NCBI GenBank assembly: GCA_002307035.1
Contig: DBTL01000101.1
Coordinates: 1 to 5,007, forward strand
Direction: 5' to 3'
DNA: 5,007 nt
From: Bacteroides sp. UBA1317
Lineage (GTDB): Bacteria; Bacteroidota; Bacteroidia; Bacteroidales; Bacteroidaceae
Part shown: one piece after another, positions 1-5,007 of the stretch
Layout of the letters: every line of letters begins with the position of its first letter
Position numbering within the stretch: the stretch's first letter is position 1
Program-made: the position numbers and the translations under genes
The notes under the pieces: generated by a model
Databases searched by the model: none
Told to the model about the DNA's origin: nothing
What the model saw: only the letters and a program-made list of their open reading frames with translations

Positions 1-754
1 AAGTAGTAAAATAAGGACAAGCAACTAATTCAACAGGTTCATTTTCTACAGTTTCATAACTGGTTCGATAATCATCGACCACCTCAAAATTAATGGCTTC
101 ACGAGCCAAGTCAGTATGAAGCTCACGTGTCTTTCCATCAGCATCTTTCCGATTAAAGTCATAGATACGATAGGTAATATCTGACGTTTGCTGAATCTCT
201 GCAACAAAAGCCCCCGCACCAATACTATGTACCCGACCAGCTGGTAGAAAGAAAACATCCCCCGGATGAATCTCATACTCTTGTAACACATCTGTAATTG
301 TATTGTTATACACCCTGTCTTTGTACTCTTTGGGAGTTATCTCTTCTGAAAAACCGGAACGTAGCTTAGCACCTTTATCAGCACCCACAACATACCACAT
401 TTCCGTTTTTCCCATAGAATTGTGACGCTTCTTCGCCAAATCATCCGACGGATGTACTTGGATAGACAAGTCTTGCTTTGCATCAATAAATTTGATAAGC
501 AACGGAAACTTGTTGCCAAAACGGACATAATTGGCTTCACCAACCAACTCTTCACGGTATTTTGCTACCATTTCTATAAGTGAAAGACCTTTGTCGACCC
601 CATTGGCCACAACCGATTCGCTGTTTTCAACGCCCGACAATTCCCAACTCTCTCCAACTCCTGTCAATTCATCATTCAGATGTTTGAACGAAATAATTTT
701 ATCGCCCCCCCAAAGTCTCTGCTTTAAAATGGGTTCAAATTTTAATGGATACAT
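1..754 (-). CDS. manA: Mannose-6-phosphate isomerase, type I (cupin fold), partial: C-terminus beyond left edge
   Basis: This is a cytoplasmic zinc enzyme that interconverts D-mannose 6-phosphate and D-fructose 6-phosphate, feeding mannose into glycolysis or supplying precursors for GDP-mannose and GDP-fucose. The reading frame is open from the ATG at 754-752 to the window edge, giving 251 codons. Short type I isomerases usually have about 310-325 residues, so roughly 60-75 C-terminal residues are missing here. The protein begins MYPLKFEPILKQRLWGG. Family motifs in order: GESWELS (34-40), the zinc-ligand stretch LSIQVHPSDD (Q99, H101), GKTEMWYV (E118), FLPAGRVHSIGAG (H176) and the active-site stretch TYRIYDFNR (R196). 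All expected metal ligands and the catalytic arginine are present, so I see no sign of decay. The ATG fits the family N-terminus, and a Bacteroidetes-type -7 element lies about 50 bases upstream. It is divergent from the galactose operon. Motif assignments are from family knowledge, without a database search. Confidence 0.95.
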   Translation of the reverse strand, partial: MYPLKFEPILKQRLWGGDKIISFKHLNDELTGVGESWELSGVENSESVVANGVDKGLSLIEMVAKYREELVGEANYVRFGNKFPLLIKFIDAKQDLSIQVHPSDDLAKKRHNSMGKTEMWYVVGADKGAKLRSGFSEEITPKEYKDRVYNNTITDVLQEYEIHPGDVFFLPAGRVHSIGAGAFVAEIQQTSDITYRIYDFNRKDADGKTRELHTDLAREAINFEVVDDYRTSYETVENEPVELVACPYFTT

Positions 755-768
755 TTTTTTGTTATAAA

Positions 769-778
769 CTTAGATTAA
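769..778 (+). repeat. Direct repeat CTTAGATTAA, copy 1
   Basis: CTTAGATTAA occurs here and again at 885-894, in the same orientation and 116 bases apart. This copy would lie in the transcribed leader of manA if the -7 element at 806-813 is used. It may be a regulator half-site or a chance match in AT-rich sequence. Confidence 0.35.
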
Positions 779-805
779 AAACACTTGATTTTAACAATCC
801 GAGGA

Positions 806-813
806 CAAACATA
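806..813 (-). promoter_or_regulatory. Candidate -7 promoter element for manA
   Basis: Read on the minus strand these eight bases are TATGTTTG, an exact match to the Bacteroidetes housekeeping sigma factor -7 consensus TAnnTTTG. Initiation would be expected a few bases downstream, near position 799, leaving a leader of about 45 bases before the manA ATG at 754. I found no good TTTG at the usual -33 spacing, but that box is commonly weak. The assignment is inferred from consensus and position. Confidence 0.55.
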
Positions 814-884
814 CAAAAAATATCAAAAAAGAGAGCATTATAGAAGGTTTTTTCATGAAAATATCTTTGAAAATTAGCTCACAT

Positions 885-894
885 CTTAGATTAA
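885..894 (+). repeat. Direct repeat CTTAGATTAA, copy 2
   Basis: This is the second exact copy of the 10-mer found at 769-778. The three bases after the two copies differ only at the first position, so the match extends to 12 of 13. It sits upstream of both candidate promoters' -33 regions. Function is unknown. Confidence 0.35.
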
Positions 895-956
895 GAAAGT
901 AAAGTGGAAGAAACGCTAAACTTTCATAAATGCCTACCCATATTTGCCCATAATAA

Positions 957-988
957 TTTGGGAGAACGGAAGAATTTACCTTTATTTG
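957..988 (+). promoter_or_regulatory. Candidate promoter for the galM-transporter-galK operon
   Basis: TTTG at 957-960 is followed after 20 bases by TTTATTTG at 981-988. This matches the Bacteroidetes pattern of a -33 TTTG and a -7 TAnnTTTG, with one mismatch in the -7 box. Transcription would start near 994-996, giving a short leader of about 18-20 bases before the galM ATG. An overlapping alternative -7 box, TACCTTTA at 977-984, has one mismatch but poorer spacing. Another, CATATTTG at 939-946, lacks an upstream TTTG. Which one is used cannot be decided from sequence alone. Confidence 0.4.
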
Positions 989-1013
989 CAAGAAATATTA
1001 AATAATACCGAAC

Positions 1014-2111
1014 ATGATAAACACATTTTCCACCGAAGGTAATTTATCCGGTTTAGATCGGAAGAAATTCCAAAAAAATATAGCTGGTAAAGAGACTGAT
1101 TTATATGTCTTAAAGAATAAGCAAGGAATGGAAGTTGCCGTTACAAATTATGGCTGTGCAATTCTCTCCATCATGGTGCCAGACAAGGACGGGAAATATG
1201 CAAATGTGGTATTAGGACATGATAGCATTGATAATGTGATCAATAGCCCTGAACCATTTTTAAGTACAACCATCGGACGTTATGGCAATCGTATAGCCAA
1301 CGGAAAGTTTCAGCTACACGAGAAAGAATATAGCTTAACCGTCAACAATGGTCCTAACTCTCTACACGGAGGTCCTACGGGTTTTCATAGAAGGATATGG
1401 GATACTAACCAGATAAGCCAAGACGCAATAGAGTTTACCTACCTTTCCATCGATGGAGAAGAAGGATTTCCCGGAAACTTAAAAGTATCAATGACCTATC
1501 GGCTTGATGAAGATAAAAATGCTTTAGTCATAGAATATCATGCTACCACCGATAAGCCTACAATTGTGAATCTGACCAATCACGCCTTCTTCAATCTAGC
1601 TGGAATAGCCAACCCCACTCCTACCATAAACAATCATGTTGTAACGATCAACGCAGATTACTATACTCCAATAGACGAAGTATGTATACCTACCGGTGAA
1701 ATTTTAAATGTAGAAAATACTCCGCTCGACTTCCGTACGCCACACACTGTTGGCAGAAGAATAGAAGAATACCATTTGCAATTAATTAATGGTCACGGAT
1801 ACGATCATTGTTATGTGTTAAACAAAACAGAAGTTGGAGAATTAAGTCTGGCGGCTATTTGCACTGATCCTACAAGCAAACGCAGTATGGAAGTATATAC
1901 AACAGAAGCTGGAGTGCAACTTTACACAGGTAATTGGCTCAACGGATTTGCAGGCGCACATGGGGCCACTTTCCCCGCTCGTAGCGCTATCTGTTTTGAA
2001 GCACAATGTTTCCCTGACACCCCAAACAAGCCTCATTTTCCCACTGCCACTTTGCTACCTGAAGATGAGTATCAACAGATTACTATCTATAATTTTACAG
2101 TACAAGAATAA
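1014..2111 (+). CDS. galM: Aldose 1-epimerase (galactose mutarotase), cytoplasmic
   Basis: The enzyme interconverts the beta and alpha anomers of D-galactose (and other aldoses), supplying the alpha anomer that galactokinase uses. The 365-residue protein carries the family motifs in order: GRYGNRIANGKF (88-99, with R93), NSLHGGPTGFH (115-125, with H118), NLTNHAFFNLAG (186-197, with H190 as the expected general acid), GHGYDHCYVLN (260-270, with the sugar-binding D264) and FEAQCFPDTPN (328-338, with E329 as the expected general base). It is slightly longer than the ~340-350 typical of the family because of about 20 polar N-terminal residues. There is no signal peptide or lipobox, unlike many Bacteroides mutarotases that are exported, so it probably acts in the cytoplasm. 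The ATG at 1014 gives the frame reported here; no Shine-Dalgarno sequence decides the start, and a shorter protein is possible. It is the first gene of the operon, 42 bases before the transporter. Confidence 0.95.
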   Translation: MINTFSTEGNLSGLDRKKFQKNIAGKETDLYVLKNKQGMEVAVTNYGCAILSIMVPDKDGKYANVVLGHDSIDNVINSPEPFLSTTIGRYGNRIANGKFQLHEKEYSLTVNNGPNSLHGGPTGFHRRIWDTNQISQDAIEFTYLSIDGEEGFPGNLKVSMTYRLDEDKNALVIEYHATTDKPTIVNLTNHAFFNLAGIANPTPTINNHVVTINADYYTPIDEVCIPTGEILNVENTPLDFRTPHTVGRRIEEYHLQLINGHGYDHCYVLNKTEVGELSLAAICTDPTSKRSMEVYTTEAGVQLYTGNWLNGFAGAHGATFPARSAICFEAQCFPDTPNKPHFPTATLLPEDEYQQITIYNFTVQE

Positions 2112-2153
2112 TTAACTAACTCAATTTATAAACCTACATTTTAAAATCTAACA

Positions 2154-3494
2154 ATGATACAAGAAAAAAAGAACAAGAATATCGTAGCCATTGTCACGAT
2201 GTTCTTCATTTTTGCTATGATTTCATTCGTGACTAATCTTGCTGCACCTTTTGGCACCATCTGGAAAAACGAATACGCAGGCGCAAATACTTTAGGTATG
2301 ATGGGAAACATGATGAATTTCCTTGCATATCTATTTATGGGTATTCCTGCAGGTAACATGCTTGTTAAAATCGGTTATAAAAAGACAGCACTCATTGCCA
2401 TGGGTGTAGGTGTTCTAGGATTGTTTACACAATATTTCTCAAGCTTATTTGGAACAAATATTGAGGTATTCACGGTAGGTGAATTTGCTATTAAACTAAA
2501 TTTCATCATCTACTTATTAGGTGCCTTCATCTGTGGCTTTTGTGTATGTATGCTTAACACAGTTGTTAATCCCATGCTCAACATACTTGGCGGTGGTGGT
2601 AACAAGGGAAATCAGCTCATTCAAACCGGTGGCGCTCTTAATTCTCTTTCCGGCACACTGACGCCTCTCTTTGTAGGCGCATTGATTGGCACGGTAACTT
2701 CTCAGACAGCAATGTCAGATGTATCACCACTTTTATTCATTGCAATGGGTGTTTTTGCATCGGCTTTCATCATCATATCATTCATAGCCATACCAGAACC
2801 CCATCTTAGAAAAGGGAATGTAGAAAAAGAAAAATACATTCATAGTCCTTGGGCTTTTCGCCATACAGTACTTGGAGTAATTGGTATTTTCATTTATGTA
2901 GGTATTGAAATAGGTATCCCGGGTACACTCAACTTCTACCTCGCAGATTCTAGCGCAAAAGGTGCCGGTCTATTAGTCAATGGTGCGGCTATTGGAGGTG
3001 CTATTTCGGCTATTTATTGGTTATTAATGCTCGTAGGACGTTCAGCAAGTAGTGCTATTAGCGGTAAAGTATCTAGTAGAACCCAATTAATTGTTGTATC
3101 GGCCACAGCCATCTGCTTTGTTTTGATTGCTATTATTACACCAAAAGAAGTAACCGTTTCTATGCCGGGATATAGCGTAGAAGAGGGTTTTCAAATGGCA
3201 CAAGTACCTGTTAGCGCACTCTTTTTAGTACTTTGTGGACTTTGCACTTCTGTTATGTGGGGTGGCATTTTCAATCTCGCTGTTGAAGGCTTAGGAAAAT
3301 ATACCGCGCAAGCATCCGGTATATTCATGATGATGGTTGTGGGCGGAGGTGTATTACCGCTTGTTCAACAATTTATTTCTGATGCTATCGGCTACATGTC
3401 AAGCTATTGGCTTATTATTGCGTTGTTAGCCTACATATTATTCTATGGCTTAGTCGGTTGCAAGAACGTTAACAAGAATATCCCTGTTGATTAA
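2154..3494 (+). CDS. Sugar transporter of the major facilitator superfamily, FucP/GluP-like (probable galactose/glucose)
   Basis: This is an inner-membrane permease expected to import galactose and possibly glucose. The 446-residue protein has about 12 hydrophobic segments, roughly at 10-31, 46-69, 77-98, 114-142, 165-185, 191-213, 238-262, 272-300, 309-329, 349-377, 384-409 and 414-434, with a central loop near 214-234. Features of the fucose/galactose/glucose:H+ symporter family are IPAGNMLVKIGYKK (64-77), YVGIEIG (248-254), LMLVGR (291-296) and GIFNLAVEGLGKYTAQASG (371-389), followed by a glycine-rich VVGGGVLPL. The N-terminal half is divergent: by my alignment the proton-coupling acids D46 and E135 of E. 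coli FucP are N28 and N135 here, and the usual LGPE after helix 4 is a GGGG loop. E252 in helix 7 is retained, as in GluP-like members. The position between galM and galK argues for galactose. The substrate is inferred from context, and the gene symbol is left empty because several names are used for such proteins. Confidence 0.88.
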   Translation: MIQEKKNKNIVAIVTMFFIFAMISFVTNLAAPFGTIWKNEYAGANTLGMMGNMMNFLAYLFMGIPAGNMLVKIGYKKTALIAMGVGVLGLFTQYFSSLFGTNIEVFTVGEFAIKLNFIIYLLGAFICGFCVCMLNTVVNPMLNILGGGGNKGNQLIQTGGALNSLSGTLTPLFVGALIGTVTSQTAMSDVSPLLFIAMGVFASAFIIISFIAIPEPHLRKGNVEKEKYIHSPWAFRHTVLGVIGIFIYVGIEIGIPGTLNFYLADSSAKGAGLLVNGAAIGGAISAIYWLLMLVGRSASSAISGKVSSRTQLIVVSATAICFVLIAIITPKEVTVSMPGYSVEEGFQMAQVPVSALFLVLCGLCTSVMWGGIFNLAVEGLGKYTAQASGIFMMMVVGGGVLPLVQQFISDAIGYMSSYWLIIALLAYILFYGLVGCKNVNKNIPVD

Positions 3495-3533
3495 CAATAT
3501 ATATAAATTTATTCACACCATAATTTCATTATC

Positions 3534-4685
3534 ATGGATATAGAATATGTAAGAAGCCGTTTCACAAAACATTTTGACGGAACTACCGGATTTGTGTATG
3601 CATCACCCGGACGTATTAACCTCATTGGAGAGCACACCGACTATAACGGTGGTTTTGTCTTCCCCGGTGCTATAGACAAAGGCATGATTGCAGAAATCAA
3701 GCCCAATGGCACCCAAAAAGTATTAGCGTATTCCATCGACTTAAAAGACTATGTCGAATTCGGCCTTAACGAAGAAGATGCCCCACATGCTAGTTGGGCG
3801 CGATATATTTTCGGCGTTTGCCGTGAGATGATTAAACGTGGCGTAAAAGTGGAAGGATTCAATACCGCTTTTGCAGGAGACGTACCTCTGGGCGCCGGCA
3901 TGTCATCATCCGCAGCACTTGAAAGCACTTACGCTTTCGCTCTGAACGAATTGTTCAACGGAAACATAGATAAGTTTGAATTAGCTAAAATAGGACAGGC
4001 AACGGAACACAACTATTGTGGCGTTAACTGCGGAATCATGGATCAATTTGCATCTGTATTCGGGAAAGCAGGAAGCCTCATCCGCTTAGATTGTCGTTCT
4101 TTAGAATACCAATACTTCCCCTTCAAACCGAAAGGCTACCGTTTGGTGTTGCTCGATTCTGTAGTAAAGCACGAATTAGCTTCTTCAGCATACAACAAAC
4201 GTCGTCAATCATGCGAGACAGCCGTAGCTGCCATCAAGAAGAACCATCCTACAGTAGAATTTCTGAGAGATGCCACTATGGACATGCTCAAGGCAGTTAA
4301 AGACGAAATCACCACTGAAGACTATATGCGTTCAGAATACGTTATTGAAGAAATTCAACGTGTGTTAGACGTGTGCGATGCTTTGGAAGTTGGAGACTAC
4401 GAGACTGTTGGTCAGAAGATGTATGAGACTCACCACGGAATGAGTAAGCTTTACGAAGTAAGTTGTGAGGAACTTGATTTCTTGAACGACTGTGCTAAGG
4501 AATGTGGCGTAACTGGTTCGCGCGTAATGGGCGGCGGCTTTGGAGGCTGCACCATCAACTTAGTGAAAGACGAACTTTACGACAACTTCATTGCAACAGC
4601 TGAGAAAGCATTCACTGAAAAATTTGGTAGAAGTCCTAAAGTTTATGACGTAGTCATAGGCGATGGATCAAGAAGACTTTTGTAA
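3534..4685 (+). CDS. galK: Galactokinase
   Basis: This is a cytoplasmic GHMP-family kinase that phosphorylates alpha-D-galactose with ATP to alpha-D-galactose 1-phosphate, the first committed step of the Leloir pathway. At 383 residues it has the normal family length. The galactokinase signature GRINLIGEHTDYNGG is at 26-40, with R27 as the catalytic arginine and E33, H34 and D36 as sugar-binding residues. The GHMP ATP-binding motif PLGAGMSSSAALE is at 118-130. The sequence NCGIMDQFASVFGKAG (165-180) carries the expected catalytic base D170, and the third motif MGGGFGGCTINL is at 333-344. All key residues are intact. The start gives a typical N-terminus, MDIEYVRSRFTKHF. It begins 39 bases after the transporter stop, so the two are probably co-transcribed. 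It ends in two consecutive TAA codons, followed by an intrinsic terminator. Confidence 0.97.
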   Translation: MDIEYVRSRFTKHFDGTTGFVYASPGRINLIGEHTDYNGGFVFPGAIDKGMIAEIKPNGTQKVLAYSIDLKDYVEFGLNEEDAPHASWARYIFGVCREMIKRGVKVEGFNTAFAGDVPLGAGMSSSAALESTYAFALNELFNGNIDKFELAKIGQATEHNYCGVNCGIMDQFASVFGKAGSLIRLDCRSLEYQYFPFKPKGYRLVLLDSVVKHELASSAYNKRRQSCETAVAAIKKNHPTVEFLRDATMDMLKAVKDEITTEDYMRSEYVIEEIQRVLDVCDALEVGDYETVGQKMYETHHGMSKLYEVSCEELDFLNDCAKECGVTGSRVMGGGFGGCTINLVKDELYDNFIATAEKAFTEKFGRSPKVYDVVIGDGSRRLL

Positions 4686-4707
4686 TAAAATCATTCTTAA
4701 CCATACG

Positions 4708-4750
4708 AAAGGCTGAATTGGAAATTCCAAGTCAGCCTTTTATTTTTTAT
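4708..4750 (+). terminator. Rho-independent terminator after galK
   Basis: AAAGGCTGA (4708-4716) pairs perfectly with TCAGCCTTT (4732-4740). After one A-G mismatch the helix continues as TTGGA (4718-4722) with TCCAA (4726-4730), closing a 3-base loop. A T-rich tract follows directly (4738-4750). The hairpin begins 22 bases past the galK stop, which fits the end of the galM-transporter-galK transcript. Confidence 0.9.
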
Positions 4751-5007
4751 TCTCCCTCCAAACAACATGCTATTGGTGCCGTCCCAATATCTCCTATTGT
4801 CCTACAGATTACAATTCATCTACTCCACACAGAAGGTCTAATATGCTTTTAAGTAAGCAAGACCAAAGGAGCAATAAGTGCATTTCAAGGCTTTATTAAT
4901 CAAATTCTACGGTTCCAACTTTACGCTTCACGCCTGTAGTCTGTACAGACTACAGGCGTGAAGCGTAAAGACTACGAGTGTGGACAGGGAAAACGCATTA
5001 TAAAAAT
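4751..5007. other. Non-coding region downstream of the operon
   Basis: I see no gene in these 257 bases. All six frames are closed by stop codons within short distances, including those that reach the right edge. I recognise no tRNA or other RNA gene. The region has one prominent structure, the perfect palindrome at 4919-4970. It also has a small hairpin with a 6-bp stem (4771-4776 with 4784-4789, 7-base loop) that lacks a T tract. Confidence 0.7.
4919..4970. repeat. Perfect 52-bp palindrome (two 26-base arms, no spacer)
   Basis: Bases 4919-4944 are the exact reverse complement of 4945-4970, with the centre inside AGTCTGTACAGACT and no unpaired spacer. Pairing stops abruptly at A4918/A4971. 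The arms are GC-rich compared with their surroundings and are built from heptamer-like units, TTTACGC then TTCACGC, then CTGTAGT. There is no T tract on either side, so it does not look like an ordinary intrinsic terminator. It could be a dispersed intergenic palindromic repeat, a recombination or protein-binding site, or a Rho-type or processing-linked 3' structure. The symmetry is certain; the function is unknown. Confidence 0.95.

Larger units (their letters stand above)
755..1013. other. Divergent intergenic region between manA and galM
   Basis: This 259-base, strongly AT-rich region separates two divergent genes and should hold the promoters for both. I find a perfect Bacteroidetes -7 element for manA, a weaker -33/-7 pair for galM, an exact 10-base direct repeat and a 12-base palindrome, each listed separately. 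I see no RNA gene, no riboswitch that I recognise, and no convincing protein-coding sequence. The minus-strand open frame at 791-991 overlaps the manA promoter and resembles no known protein. Confidence 0.8.

Noticed and set aside
46..555. Two minus-strand open frames (46-291 and 337-555) under the left-end gene.
   Set aside because: They are out-of-frame shadows of manA, whose own frame is open across the whole stretch and carries all the isomerase motifs.
531..767. Plus-strand open frame of 78 codons.
   Set aside because: It is antisense to the N-terminal part of manA, is Ser/Thr/Pro-rich low-complexity sequence, and has no recognisable domain.
791..991. A 66-codon minus-strand open frame in the divergent region. 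Its internal ATG at 856-854 would start a short hydrophobic peptide resembling a lipoprotein signal (MKKPSIMLS...) that stops right after a cysteine.
   Set aside because: It overlaps the perfect manA -7 element at 806-813, resembles no family I know, and the signal-like part ends at once. AT-rich DNA commonly encodes short hydrophobic frames, so I take it as chance.
1842..2359. Minus-strand open frames at 1842-2036 and 2141-2359.
   Set aside because: They are antisense shadows of galM and the transporter gene; the sense frames have full family motifs.
4091..4300. Plus-strand 69-codon open frame inside galK.
   Set aside because: It is an out-of-frame shadow within an intact galactokinase gene.
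4771..4789. Small hairpin TATTGG/CCAATA with a 7-base loop.
   Set aside because: The stem is short, no T tract follows, and no gene lies beside it. It is easily explained by chance.
4919..4970. Reading the 52-bp palindrome as an intrinsic terminator for a gene on either strand.
   Set aside because: No T tract follows it in either direction, and the operon already has a complete terminator at 4708-4750.
4907..4976. CTACG on both sides of the palindrome (4907-4911 and 4972-4976) as a possible target-site duplication.
   Set aside because: The copies are not flush with the palindrome ends (7 bases away on the left, 1 on the right) and are only 5 bases long, so they do not support transposition.

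Overview
The window looks like a chromosomal stretch from a Bacteroidales bacterium, most likely Bacteroides, Phocaeicola or a relative. The evidence is an AT-rich base composition, AT-rich leaders with no clear Shine-Dalgarno sequence, matches to the Bacteroidetes -7 promoter element (TAnnTTTG), and proteins that read like the Bacteroides versions of their families. The genus is an inference; no 16S or other marker gene is present.

Layout: positions 1-754 hold the 5' part of a minus-strand gene for a type I mannose-6-phosphate isomerase (manA), cut by the left edge. Positions 755-1013 are a divergent intergenic region with a candidate promoter for each side. Then come three closely spaced plus-strand genes: aldose 1-epimerase (galM, 1014-2111), a 12-helix sugar transporter of the FucP/GluP type (2154-3494) and galactokinase (galK, 3534-4685). 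Gaps of about 40 bases and a strong intrinsic terminator at 4708-4750 suggest one operon. The last ~257 bases hold no gene that I can support, but contain a perfect, loopless 52-bp palindrome at 4919-4970.

How the genes work together: the transporter would bring galactose (and possibly glucose) across the inner membrane. GalM would convert beta-D-galactose to the alpha anomer, and GalK would phosphorylate that anomer to alpha-D-galactose 1-phosphate. This is the entry to the Leloir pathway. The later steps (galT or a substitute, galE) are not in the window. ManA, transcribed away from this operon, links mannose 6-phosphate and fructose 6-phosphate.

This is mostly ordinary sugar metabolism and I see no undescribed multi-gene system. 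The two points most worth a second look are the perfect palindrome after the operon and the transporter's asparagines at the two positions where E. coli FucP carries its proton-coupling acids.
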